NCBI GenBank assembly: GCA_024138025.1
Contig: JAMXBD010000392.1
Span: 496,001-560,000, forward strand
Direction: 5' to 3'
DNA: 64,000 nt
Source of the DNA: Combretum micranthum
Lineage: Eukaryota > Streptophyta > Magnoliopsida > Myrtales > Combretaceae
Under the pieces are notes generated by a model that was not told the DNA's origin, did not search any database, and was given only the letters and a program-made list of their open reading frames with translations. The position numbers and the translations under genes are program-made. Shown here one piece after another: positions 45,070 through 55,714 of the stretch (within the stretch, counting starts at the first letter, position 1; each line of letters begins with the position of its first letter).

Positions 45070-45812
45070 CTATAAACAAACCTCCGCTTCTATGTAGGGG
45101 TAATTACCCTTACTGGAAGTGGAGGATGAAAATTTTTTAGAAGCCCAATATAGATTGATATGGAATATTATTGAAAATGGACCTTTTTTAAATTGAAGAA
45201 AAATCAGAAGCGGATTTTACAGAAGATGATAGGAAAAAGTTTGATTTAAACAAAGTGCAATGAATATTTTATACTATGGATTAAACAAAAGTGATTTTTA
45301 TAGAATTTATACATGTTCTTTGGCAAAAGAAATTTGGGATGGGCTTGAAAAGACATATGAAGGAACATCTAAGTTAGAGACACTAAAATAAGTCTCTTAT
45401 GTGGAGAGTTAAAAAATTTTTAAATGCTCCCAAATGAAATTATTGATGAAATGCACAATAGATTTATTAACATTATAAATCCTTTAAATGTGCTTGGGAA
45501 GAACTTCGCTAATTTGGAAATTAATTCTAAACTTGTCAGGTCACTTCCAAAGGATTAGTAAGCAAAGAGAGCAACAATAGAGGAAGCACGAGATCTCATT
45601 GCCTTAAGTAAAGAAGAACTTCTTAGTACACTTAAAACCCATGAGCTCATCAAGAAATAAGGCAAAGAAGGCAACAAAATGGCCATCGCTTTGAAGGCCA
45701 CAAGATAAGAATCAAGCGATGATGAAGAAGAAGATGACAAGAAGATCTTGTCTTGATGGCTAAGAAGTCCAAAAAATTTACAAAGACTAAATCAAAGAGG
45801 ATAGAGATGATA
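45070..45812 (+). pseudogene. Copia gag, N-terminal part
   Basis: Reading with frame changes gives KPPLLCRGNYPYWKWRMKIF, matching the copia gag start 'KPP-FDG-NYPYWK-RM-IFI', then SLAKEIWDGLEKTYEGTSKL, the usual UBN2-type gag block. Downstream an A/S/K-rich part leads to the zinc knuckle, which now lies beyond the nested LTR at 47190. Many stops. The protein would form the virus-like particle. Confidence 0.8.
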
Positions 45813-45817
45813 GCAGC
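45813..45817. repeat. Left target duplication of nested Athila-like solo LTR
   Basis: GCAGC, identical to 47158-47162. Confidence 0.88.
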
Positions 45818-47157
45818 TGATAAGTACTTTAAGACACTTATTATTTGTGCAATGATGAGCATATTTCATATGCTATGAGTGATTTATTAAAGTAAAGAAC
45901 ATTTATTGGGTTAATTTCTTGTGTCAGGAATGATTATGGAATAATGGAGTTTTTCAAAAGATTTCCATGGAAGAAGCCAAGTTATTGAAGAATTATGGAG
46001 CCTTTGTTGAAGATACTAATTACATACTAGTATTCTATTTTGCTAGTATAGATTTGGAGGAGATTTTTGAAGAAAATCTAAAGTTTTTAACAAGTTTCAA
46101 GTGAGCAACACGGTCGTATATCTTGAGTAGTGTACATATGTTAGAAAAAAAATTCGCTAAATTTATGTTGTACATGCCCCAATGTACATGGGTCGTGTAG
46201 GCACCCGTGTACAAACAATTTCCTATAAATACGGCTTTCCTTCATGGAATAGAGAAGACATAGAGTTTATTCCATTCAAAAACCCTAAAGTCATATTCTA
46301 GAGAGCTTTTCAAGGGAAGTTGGCCGGTCAACATTGAAGATTCACAACGATTCAATTTCTAGGGCTTTATCAATCATATTTTCTTTACTCTTCTAGAATT
46401 GTTGTTTTCATTGTTTATTCTATGGAAGAGTAGATTTGTATGCCCTAGGTTTTGTGAAACCCTAACTCATGTCTGAATTTGTGTTAATTGATGAAAAGTT
46501 TTTGTCTTGAATTCATTCATGTGATTTAATTGTTCTTGTATGCATTGTGGCGAGATTTGTTACATGTCTTATTCTTGTTAGTTAGAAAAATTTTCAACTA
46601 ATAGGATAGAACTTGCATGAATGATGAATTTGCATGTTTCGCCTAGACATAGGGAAACTTCAGATTTCTGCATAAAAATTGAATCTTTAACTAGGGTTTA
46701 TGAGTTTCATGTGATTTTGGATTGGCGTTGGTGAAGGAAGAGATTCCCACTTTCTCATGTAAAATTAGGAGTCAATTAACTTGAATAGAGTAATTGATTT
46801 AATCAAGAAACCTTGCAGTTCAAGACTTAATTTATCATTAGTTAATTGTATCATATGTATTTAAGGTTAGGGTAGATCAAAACTAAGGCATTGTTGTGAA
46901 TTGAGTTTTAATCAAGAAAAGCGCTCATATTTTATAATTAGGGTTTGTTAATTGTTCGTATAATTATTCGCTAGGGTAAATATAATCTCTTAATAATTTA
47001 GACTAGATAGTGGTAAAACGGTATTATTAGTACTTGCCATAGATCCTTAGAACGACATCCAAGCTAATTTTCATATTATTCGATAGGTGCACTGCCTGAT
47101 GTGGATTTGAAATTAATAGGATTATAAATTTAAACTTGGTGAGCTAACCACACATCA
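45818..47157 (+). repeat. Solo LTR nested in copia gag (1340 bp), Athila/Tat-like
   Basis: It starts TGATAAGTACTTTAAGACAC and ends CTAACCACACATCA, with the perfect 5-bp duplication GCAGC. It has the ACATCA end and the AACCCTAA / TAGGGTTTGTTAATTG texture of Athila/Tat-type Ty3/gypsy LTRs. No internal region remains. The copia gag frame reads across the junction once it is removed. Confidence 0.85.
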
Positions 47158-47162
47158 GCAGC

Positions 47163-48715
47163 TCATCTAAGCATAAGAGAAAGGATGTGATCACATGCTA
47201 TAACTACAAAAACCAGGACACATCCAGCAGTATCGCCTACTGCTTAAAAAGAGAACAAATGAGGAGAAGAAGAAAGCTTACATGGTAACATGGAGTGACA
47301 AGGACTCATAGATTCAAATGATGAAAACGTGTGCTTTATGGCCTTGGATAATAAGGTAACATCTCCTTCTTCTCTCTCTTATGATGAATTACATGTTATG
47401 TCAGCTGCAAATTAGCTAAAGCTAAGAAAAAGAATAGCATGTTAAAATCCTTAATGATTGAAGTGGAGAACAATTAGAAAATTATCGGACTAAGTTTGAA
47501 GAAATCAAAATAAAAAATGAAAAGATGCTTGATGAAATAAATGTTAAGAAATTAGAAAATGAGAAGTTGAATAATAAGTGTAAGAAATTGAAAAACAAAA
47601 ATTATGGGTTAAAGGAAATTAATGACAAATTAGAAATTGAAAATGATTTGCTAGATATTGCAGTTAAAACATTAAATAAAAATGATAATGTTGTATGTGC
47701 TGATAGTATTTGTGATAAGATCATAAAAGAGCTAGAATCTTTGAAAAATGAAAATATAATGTTAAAAGCTGGCCTTGATGATTCAAAAGCCCCTATAGCC
47801 AAATTCACTAATGGTAAAAAGAATTTAAATACTTCTTGGGAATCAAAAGTGTGATTCAAATAAACATGAAATTAGCTATAAAAAATAATTTTAAGTCCTA
47901 CAAAACACATTTTTTAAAAGCCACATAGGGGATATAATTATTGTGGCAAATTTTGCCATATTGCACATAATTGTGCAAAAAGAAAATCAATGCATTTAAA
48001 TCATCGAAGCAAGCTGGTTTGGGTTCCTTACAGAGAAGTTCTTATTCCCCCTAACCAAAAAGACCAAACTAAATTGGGTACCATAGAAATGATGATTTGT
48101 TTTGTAGGGATCCTTAAGCAGAAGCAACAAGTTGTACTTGGATAGTAGATGCTCTAGGCACATGACTGGAGACACATCCAAGTTTGCATGTCTAAACTTG
48201 AAGGTTCATGGGAGCGTTACTCTAGAGACAATAGAAAGTCAATTGTTCTAGGAGAATATAACATTATCATTAACCAAATTTATGTATTAAAATGCTTTGC
48301 TTGTAGAAGATTTAAAACATAATTTGTTGAGTATTAGTTATTTGGCGACAATGAGTGTAAAGTAACATTTTCTGCTAAAAGGTGTTTTCTTGAAAGAATT
48401 AACAATAACAAAGCATGTTTTGAAGGATATAGACAAGGAAATATTTACAAAATCAATTTAGATGTTTTTAAATCTTCAAATGAAACCTATCTATATTCTG
48501 AAAATAACAATAGTTAGCTATGGCATAGAAAATTATGATATGCTACATGGACATCATTTCAAACTCGTTAAAAAGGATCTTCTCAAAAGTTTACCAAAGT
48601 TAAAATTTCAAAAGGACAAGATCTACTATGCATGTCAAAAGGGAAAACAAACTAACACTTCTTTTAAGTCTAAGATGCTGTCTCCACATCTAGCCATTAG
48701 AACTATCGCATATAG
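47163..48715 (+). pseudogene. Copia zinc knuckle, coiled-coil linker, protease and integrase start
   Basis: After the nested LTR the frame resumes with a knuckle-like CYNYKNPGHIQQ (about 47197), then KKKAYMVTWSDKDS. A lysine-rich coiled coil of 109 open residues follows (47525-47854), then a second CCHC-like YCGKFCHIAHNCAKRKS (about 47940). The protease is visible as YLDSRCSRHMTGDTSKF (about 48135), where active copia has LDSG. Next come LLSISYLA and the integrase zinc-binding segment HHFKLVKKDLLKSLPKLKF, then CQKGKQTNTSFKS. It stops abruptly in the PLELSHI block, where the chromovirus fragment begins. Frameshifts are common. Confidence 0.8.
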
Positions 48716-50630
48716 CCAAAATGAGGATTTTAATAGAAAAATAGAAGCCTTAGGGAATAGATGTAATAAAGATTTAATTTTGATAAGAATAAATGAATGT
48801 TATCAAAGTATAATCCTAAAATGAAGGAAAGGTTTCAAACATAATCAAACAATATTCTCATTCCTTAAAATTTTATAAAATTCGTAACTAGGCCAAACCC
48901 TTATTCGAACATCTATTTTCTAACTCTAAATGAAGATTTTATTAATATAAAAGGTATTAGGCATATAGGTAATCAAGACCTTATCTTAGTAAAAATATGA
49001 ATGATTTTCAAAGAAATAAAGCTATTTTTCTCAACCAAGTGTTCTTGAAGTTGTTACAAGGTAAAAGTTTTCCAAAAAGTCTTTTTAACTAGAAATCATT
49101 AAGGATACACATATAGATAGCTCATATCATGTCATGCATGATAATAACTTGTAGATATTGCATGCACATATAATATACTTGGTAGAAACAATGCAAATTT
49201 CATAAAATAATTTTGGAAGTGCAATTTTTAGCTACTGATCATATCTGATCCGAAATTTTAAAGATCTAAAAGTTTTCAAAACTTAGGGACAAAATCATAA
49301 ATAGATAGATCTTTTGCAGTAGATAGAAATCAATAGCTTATTTGCAAAATTCCGAGTTAAAATGACCAAGTTATGGCTGTTTTAAGTTAAGATTTCCATC
49401 TACCACGAAAATTACGAACGTAAGAGTTTCTATTTAATAGTTAGAATTAGTTATGGTTTGAAATACACATTTGGGTATTTCTTTTGTTTAGGCACCTTGA
49501 ATCGGAAGAATTCTTATCTCTGGATTGCTACTATTAGAGTTCGGTGTCCATGGCGAGTGAATTACTTTCTTTAAATTACATGCTTATGATTGTGCTTGTA
49601 ATGATAGTGGCATTAAAATTAAGACAAGATAAAATTAGTATGTGCATGTGAATCCTATTTGGTTGAATTGATGATAAGAATATTGAAATGGGAATTGTTA
49701 TAAATACTTATATGATTTAGTATAGAATTAGAGTATCTGAAATCTCTATAATCGCCTATAATTCGCTTAAATAATATGCCATGACCATATAACTAAGTTG
49801 TCCATGCATGACATATATTGAGTCACATTACATTTGTTATTATACCTTGTGGGAAAAAGGCATAATAGCTAGGCAACGGATGGGCCTGAAAACTCGATTA
49901 TCGGCAAGGGCTCGCCTGAATTAAAATGGAAGTGGAGTAGGCACTTAAATCAACTACATAATTAATGAGTGGGTGGGCACCTGAAACAACCACTAAATGA
50001 TTGAGAGTAAAATTGAACTCTATGGTCATATGGGCCTGAAACACCTAACCCCAAATGGAGGGCGTAAATCCATTCAACATAGGACTTGGAAAGCCTTATA
50101 TATAGTATGCTCACGTGCTTGTGCATTTCATATGATTATTTAATATAACTTGTTTGCCTCATTGTTGGATTACGTATTTAATTTTGAAAGTGAAGCTCAC
50201 TAAGCTAGCATAGCTTATACCCCATAGCCTTTTTTTTATGCAATTCTCGTACCTATGGTTGCGTCCCCAGACTTAGCCAAATCAGGTAATGCGAAGTTAG
50301 GAGTTTCCCTTAGAAGTTTATGATTAGCTTTGTATAGACTTTCATAGGAAACCTTAAAAGGGTTGTTATTAAAACTAATATCTGAATTATTATTTTGTGG
50401 GGGAAATGCCCCTTAGCATTTTGTAAATGATCTTGAGATATTTGTGGTTTATATTTTTATGCTTATTCTAGTAAGTTAAACTATCTATCTCCAACTGCAT
50501 ATGTATTCTATCGTCATAAGGGAACGCCTTGCATCTAATACAAGACTTTTGAATGACTGTGTAGTGATTCCTAAGTCTCGTTTAGCATGCGGCGGACTGT
50601 TACATTTAGGGTACCCTTTAGAACGTGACA
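48716..50630 (+). repeat. Chromovirus LTR fragment replacing copia integrase/RT
   Basis: This segment is homologous to the last ~2 kb of the solo LTR at 29103-32973 (about 30976-32973), in the same order and orientation. Shared blocks are AAAAATAGAAG-CTTAGGGAA, AATCATTAAGGATACACA, GGGCCTGAAACACCTAACCC and GAACGTGACA. Its right end is the intact LTR terminus. Its left end is truncated and joins copia integrase sequence; the copia sequence resumes in RNase H, so about 2.3 kb of copia is missing. Confidence 0.85.
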
Positions 50631-51130
50631 CGATTGATATTGGCTTGTGTTATCCAAAATTTACTTCTTTCAATCTAATCGGATACTCTAATTCTAACTT
50701 TGTTAGATGCAAAGGAGATAGGAAAAGTACAAGCTGCATATGCCATTTTCTTGAAAATTATTTAATATTTTGGTACTTTAAAAAAGCAAAACTCGGTTGT
50801 ATTCTCAATGGCTGAAGCTGAAGCTAAATATATAGCAGCTAGTAGTTGTTGTGCATAAATTTTATGGATGAAACAAACCTTGCTTGATTATAGTTTAAAG
50901 TTTGAAAGTGTTCCAATTCTTTAAGATAATACAAGTACTATAAACTTAACTAAAAATCTAATCCAACACTCAAGGACCAAGAGTATCGAAATTAGACATT
51001 ATTTCCTTAGAGTCATGTTCTAAACAAAGATATCAGCTTGGAATTTATTGATGCAAGCAATCAAATCGCTAATATTTTTACTAAACCCTTAAGTGAAGAT
51101 CGTTTCTACACCTTAGAAGAGATTTGTGAA
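50631..51130 (+). pseudogene. Copia RNase H relic
   Basis: The frame reads YPKFTSFNLIGYSNSNFVRC, then KGDRKSTSCICHFLEN, matching copia RNase H ('LIGYSDADFAGC--DRKSTSG-CHFLG'). After a frame change it continues with AEAEYIAAS, LLDYSLKFESVPILxDN, and 'HSRTKSIEIRHYF-R', 'ISLEFIDASNQIANIFTKPL'. The conserved Asp of 'SDAD' is Asn here. It degrades RNA in the replication hybrid. Stops and frame changes show it is inactive. Confidence 0.85.
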
Positions 51131-51360
51131 GATCAAGCAAGATGGCTGCTAAATATTATTGAACCAAGTTGACATAGAATAGAATTTTGGGATAAATAAG
51201 CTACTAAATATAGTATGTGCCTAGAAATCTGTTTTATGCTTGCTTTGATATGATTTTGTGAACATGTTTCTGATATAGTGCATTTTAGTTGCCGCATATC
51301 TGATTTTATGAAGAAAGTTTATTATGTTTGCAAATCTGGTATATGTGAGCTGGCTGTGTT

Positions 51361-51715
51361 GTGAAGTCCTCAAGTGTTGAGCCAAATTGTTTGAAGTCCT
51401 ATGTAGATGTAGGAAAATCTGTGGTGAAGCCCTATGTGAGCATAGATAAGTAAGTGAAGTCCTATCAGAGTATAGGCAAGTGGTGATTGAAGTCCTACAT
51501 GGATGTAGGTAAATCTATGGTAAAGTCCTATCTATGTATAGGCATGTGATGACGTCCAATGTGAGCATAGGCAAGTGTGGCGAAGTTATGTGAGCATAGG
51601 TAAGTGTGTTGAAGTCCTATTGAGCATATGTAAGTATGGTGAAGTTCTATCCGAGTATAAACAAGTGGTGTGAAGTCCTACATGGATGTAGACAATGAGT
51701 GAAGTCCTCTGTGTT
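51361..51715 (+). repeat. Tandem ~30-bp repeats, each with a small inverted repeat (copia 3' non-coding region)
   Basis: About twelve units are built on TGAAGTCCT...AAGTG. Most contain a short self-complementary stem: CTCAAgtgTTGAG, CTATGtgagCATAG, CCTATcagagtATAGG, CCTACAtggaTGTAGG, CCTATctatgtATAGG, CTACAtggaTGTAG. The stem sequence changes from unit to unit while pairing is kept in most. It lies between the RNase H stop region and the polypurine tract. Confidence 0.85.
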
Positions 51716-52031
51716 AAGGCATTTTGGAGCTGATTCTATTTGTTATATATGCATTTATCCTTGTTTTTGTATCATACTAAATCTATTTTATTATTCCTTT
51801 AGATGTGTACAAAGGGGAGAGAATATAGGATGCATGATTAACAGTATGCATGAAGCCTTTTTGATAGGGGGAGAATTTGATATATTAAGTGTAGTTTCTA
51901 TTTTCCTAAAATTAAGCATCAAAAATCTGTTTTGAAAACTATAAAATGAAATTTTTCTTAGAACTTGGATGCTTAATTGAAGGGGAGTATACTGTAGTAA
52001 ATATGATTAATTGTGCCTAAATTTTGCTCCT

Positions 52032-52045
52032 AAAAAAGGAGGAGA
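52032..52045 (+). other. Copia polypurine tract
   Basis: AAAAAAGGAGGAGA immediately before the 3' LTR; primer for plus-strand DNA. Confidence 0.85.
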
Positions 52046-52046
52046 T

Positions 52047-53084
52047 TGTTGAACTTGAGTGTTCAATATGAATTTTGATGAGATAATATAATACACAAAT
52101 AACCATTTATTTGTTGTAAATTACACTTAATTATTCATGAATATATATGTGTTTTGTGCATGTTTGTGGAAGTTTTTCTATAGATTTTTAGCAGAACAGG
52201 AGTATGTCGAGGGCAAAACAGGAGCATGTCAAGGGCAAAACAGGAGCATGTCAAAGGTCGAGTTTAAGGCTAACACACCCAAAACTAAAGACTCGACAAA
52301 TGCAAATGTCAAAACGATTGTCAATGGTCAAATTTAGGCCTTGACAAATCAAGAGTTAAGGCTCAACACGTTGAAATTTGAGGCTCAAGAAACGCGCATG
52401 TGGAGAGGCTATCAAGGACAATGTTTGGGCGTGACGACTTAAAGTCTAAAGCTGATGTGGTAAGAAAAGAGCCATTGGAGTCCATTTGATGTTTGATAGG
52501 TTATAAATGTTGTGTCTAACAGACTTTTGAATTTCAAAGGCTATTTATATACAAAGTCTAGAAGACCAACGTGTGAAGAATGAAGTGCCAGATTATTTTA
52601 CGAGCTCATTAATTGCAATTAGACAAATTCATTTTCTTTGTTCTTTTGTACATAATATTTGCAAATATTAAGAGAGAGAAAATTTACTCTAGTGCTTAGC
52701 TCTTATTTATTGCCATTCATATAAAGCACTTAGAGAGAGAGAGAGAGAGAAAGAGAGACAGAGAGAGGGGAAATATTTTATTTCCTATGGGTGTAATATT
52801 GTCTATCTCGAGCCAACTTTTGAAATTAATTAAAGCGCTGGTGAAGACCTTGAAAGAGGCATTTGGTGGACCATAGAGAGTAGGCAAATGGTCGAACTCC
52901 ATGTTATATTTGTGGCTTGATTTTCTCTATCCCTCACTTTTATTTTATACATTCTATTTATTGTTTATTAATCTGCTACAAATCCATTTATTTTTAATCC
53001 GTTGATTTCAAAATTAATTATTTCGAAATTTTAGGCAAATACTCAATTTATCCTCCCCTCTTGAGTATTCCTAGTGTCTTTTCA
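52047..53084 (+). repeat. Copia 3' LTR (1038 bp)
   Basis: Homologous to the 5' LTR from TGTTGAAC to TCTTTTCA. It contains about three tandem ~22-bp units with AACAGGAGCATGTC (52195-52260), against fewer in the 5' LTR, which explains part of the length difference. Confidence 0.92.
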
Positions 53085-53089
53085 GTGAC
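53085..53089. repeat. Copia right target-site duplication
   Basis: GTGAC, identical to 43972-43976. Confidence 0.92.
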
Positions 53090-53333
53090 TAGGTGCTAAT
53101 CTAGCTATACGAAGGGAATGAATTCTCTTGAGATGGACCCTATGCCCAAACTCCTTTAAGATGGATGTTTGGAGATCCTTCGCTCTCACATATGGGGAAT
53201 TTCATATCTCCATTATAATACACTTGGGCATGTGGGTGAAGTCTAACTGAGAATGATATGGTCCAGTGATTTCATCCAAGCATGTGTGAAGCCCCTCATA
53301 TTTTGTGAAGTAAAACCACCCCTATATTTCTTA

Positions 53334-53702
53334 TGGATTAATGACAAAAATGGTACATGAACTTTCACAAAAAGAACTATTAGGTACTTGAAGTTTGGTT
53401 TTGAACAATTTGGTACTTGAACAAAGTTTTCGTTGATATTTTTTATACCTAAAGTTTGGTTTTGACAATTTTGTACCTGAACAAAAGTTTTGTTGACTTT
53501 TTTCATACCTAAGCAAGTGAAATAAGATATGAAAAAAAGTCCACAAAAGGTTTGTTCATTTACTAAAATTATCAAAACCAAACTTCAGGTATGAAAAATG
53601 TTAACGAAAACTTTGTTCAAGTACTAAATTGTTCAAAACCAAACTTCAGGTACCTAATTATTCCTTTTGCAAAAGTTAAGGTACCATTTTTGTCATTATC
53701 CC
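53334..53702. mobile_element. MULE-type MITE (369 bp) with perfect 9-bp target duplication
   Basis: The ends TGGATTAATGACAAAAATGG and (reverse complement) GGGATAATGACAAAAATGGT start long inverted halves. The internal words GGTACTTGAA, AAGTTTGGTTTTGA and AACAAAGTTTTCGTTGA occur in both orientations. The perfect 9-mer TATTTCTTA flanks it at 53325-53333 and 53703-53711. It has no coding capacity. Its end motif resembles that of MULE-A/B (ATGTCAAATTTGGTA), so a related transposase probably moved it. Confidence 0.88.
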
Positions 53703-53711
53703 TATTTCTTA

Positions 53712-53944
53712 TAACATAATCTGAGTCTTTACTTACAACCCCTGCAAACTAGCTACTCTTATTATAGCCCCTGAGGTTATAGATAGTTTGTTTAGTGTGG
53801 TTCTATAAGGAGATTCTTCTTAGTTAGTAGAAAGACATTCCCTGGGAGTTACATCAGCGGCCTGAAGGCCTTACCCCTGGCTCCCGCTTGTGCTGCTAAG
53901 AACTAGAACTCAGAAGTAGGGGTGAGTGGAAGAGACTGCTTTAG
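53712..53944. other. Part of MULE-C, nothing assigned
   Basis: Slightly GC-richer than its surroundings, with an AGCGGCCTGAAGGCCTT palindromic stretch near 53855. By position transposase core sequence would be expected here, but I could not recognise it. Confidence 0.3.
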
Positions 53945-54830
53945 TTATACTACCTTGAAGTTGTAATGATTCAATATATGCCACATTTTAACTACCTGTA
54001 TAAGATGATCTTTACTCTCAAACTGCATTCTAACCTTGAATTCATCACCAAAGCTCCAATTTGCAGCACTTATTTCTTGCTTACCATCAAACGCAACATA
54101 GCTACTACCCAAATTTGGTGTGAAAAATGGCACTGGTTTTGAGCTTCCTACAGCATCAACATCTATAGAAGCCACAAAATGATGCTAGTCATTACTCTTA
54201 TGTGTTATATGGGTATAAGTGATTTGCTGAGGTAAACCTAACACCCATTCATTTTCATCTTCACCATAATTGTCACTAGATTTGCTAACTGATGAGTTTA
54301 CATCACATCAGTATCAATCCCACTACTCTAACGTAGTGTACTCATTTCAAAGTTACTTATTTAGAAATAGCTACTATCTATTGTCTGAGTAGGATTGGTG
54401 ATATGATATGCTAGCCCTTGGCTTCCAACATTTACTTGAATGTCAATATCTCCCTTAGGGGTGTGTGACAACTCCTTTTCAAATATTTGAACATATACGG
54501 CCATTGAACCTTCTATGTACACCAGCATCTTTTGAGCAGCATCATTATCAGTCACTAGAATCTCATCATAACGTAGCGTCTTATTTCTAGTGGCAACCCT
54601 ATATTATAGATCAACTTGATGTGTTCTTCTATTTATCTTAAGTCATTTACATATTGTAGCCAAGATTTGCTCATAAGTAAAGGTCCTAGACACAATAACA
54701 ACACTAGCTGCTTATCATAAGTAAAACCATCATTCCCTTTGACAATATTGCCATGAGCATATATTACAAACTTAGCCTTATCCATTTCCACCCTACCCTG
54801 CCAGCTTAGAGAAACAAGATTGAATGCATA
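53945..54830 (-). pseudogene. MULE-C transposase N-terminal region (MuDR type)
   Basis: Reading leftward from about 54800, the minus strand shows AKFVIYAHGNIVKGNDGFTY, the N-terminal 'VV-YGG-IV---GVSY' pattern of plant MULE transposases. Next is an acidic/QST-rich linker (54361-54555, including MLVYIEGSMAVYVQIFEKEL). Then comes SFGDEFKVRMQFESKDHLIQ followed by VVKMWHILNHYNFKVV, which fits the MuDR DNA-binding domain ('GM-F-SKEEF--A---Y-I---F-FKV'). The frame then ends. The DDE catalytic core and SWIM finger that normally follow are absent, so the remaining element cannot be autonomous. Confidence 0.7.
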
Positions 54831-55534
54831 AAATGTGATTATGAGTTATGAATTGTACTTCCCTATTATCGACTACATTTACTATCATTGATTTGTTAAT
54901 CTCATTCTTACCAAAATATTACATTGATGTGGCTTCTAGCAGTACAACATCAAATGGATGAATATCGAGAATTATCAATGTAAACATCATAAATAATAAC
55001 TTGAAATTAGAGAACGAGGACAAGTTAACACAATACAACATCAGCTTACCACGAATGCCACACATTGAAACATCAAAAAAGGAATTTTATTGAATTTAAA
55101 AAAATCTAGCTTGAAGAAATGACTTTTATCAAAATTAAACACATGCAAATCTTTTTCTAAAATTATCAATGCTGCTTCAAAATCAACAATGTAACTTCAA
55201 CATACAAGTTTTAATACAATGAAGCATCAAAAAACATGAAAAAAAATATTCAAATGATCCATTAGAGCAACTTACTGAAAATTAAGTGTGATAAGTGGAA
55301 ATTGGCATGTACGCTATTGATTCCAAGGTTAATCGATTACAATTAGCACGAATCGATGGTTGGGTAATGCAATATGATCAAAATTGACTAAGAAATCACA
55401 TTAATTTGACAATAAAATTTGTTAGGTTCGATTAAATTCAAGGTTAGGGTTTAGAGCGCAAGAGGATTTGGGAATTTTAGGGGAGTTTAAATGAGGAAGA
55501 AAAAGAAGGAGGAGGGTGGTATTAGCCCCGCTAA

Positions 55535-55636
55535 CCTCATCTCTTGAAGGGACAAGTTCATAAGTAGACGACCTTATCTCTTTAAAAGATGAGGTCACTG
55601 TAGCAATGCACCTACATCTCTCAAAGAGACAAGGTC
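55535..55636. repeat. Three subterminal palindromes, right end of MULE-C
   Basis: Three palindrome-like units about 38 bp apart: 55535-55558 (ACCTCATCTCTTGAAGGGAC), 55572-55596 (ACCTTATCTCTTTAAAAGAT, continuing GAGGT) and 55611-55636 (ACATCTCTCAAAGAGACAAG). All share TCTCTT-AAGAGA, the core of the left-end palindrome at 42178-42194. Confidence 0.75.
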
Positions 55637-55714
55637 AACTTGACAAAAGTAGGATTATTTCCATCCTAGTGGCACTTTTGTAATTTAAAAAAATAATATT
55701 ATTCTCCTTTTCCC

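Larger units (their letters stand above)
43977..53084 (+). mobile_element. Ty1/copia retrotransposon (9.1 kb), decayed, with two nested LTR pieces
   Basis: Two direct LTRs (43977-44972 and 52047-53084) with TG...CA ends are flanked by the perfect 5-bp duplication GTGAC. A tRNA-Met primer-binding site and a polypurine tract are in the right places. The internal region encodes, in order, gag with zinc knuckle, protease, integrase zinc-finger start, and RNase H, which is copia order. The long coiled-coil linker and gag style suggest the Tork or SIRE lineage. Most of integrase and RT is missing, replaced by a chromovirus LTR fragment. It lies inside MULE-C, right at the PMD relic. Confidence 0.92.
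42089..55714. mobile_element. MULE-C: large TIR element with MuDR N-terminus and PMD relic (13.6 kb incl. nested copia)
   Basis: The left end AGGAAAAGGAAACTAATATT pairs with the right end (reverse complement GGGAAAAGGAGAATAATATT). Homology continues for roughly 100 bp through AATTACAAA-ATGCC-CTAGGA and AAATAATCCTA. The element splits copy 2 of the direct duplication, while copy 1 keeps the empty site, which confirms a real insertion. Minus-strand coding relics are a MuDR-type transposase N-terminus (53945-54830) and a plant mobile domain (42590-43971). No DDE core remains. Without the nested copia it would be about 4.5 kb. Confidence 0.8.

Noticed and set aside
47525..47854. 109-residue lysine-rich coiled-coil ORF as a separate gene
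   Set aside because: It lies between copia zinc knuckles and protease in the same orientation and matches the linker region of Tork/SIRE-type polyproteins.
51361..51715. CRISPR-like array of short spaced repeats
   Set aside because: Units are imperfect, spacers are not unique sequences, the locus is inside a plant retrotransposon, and CRISPR is not expected in a plant nucleus.
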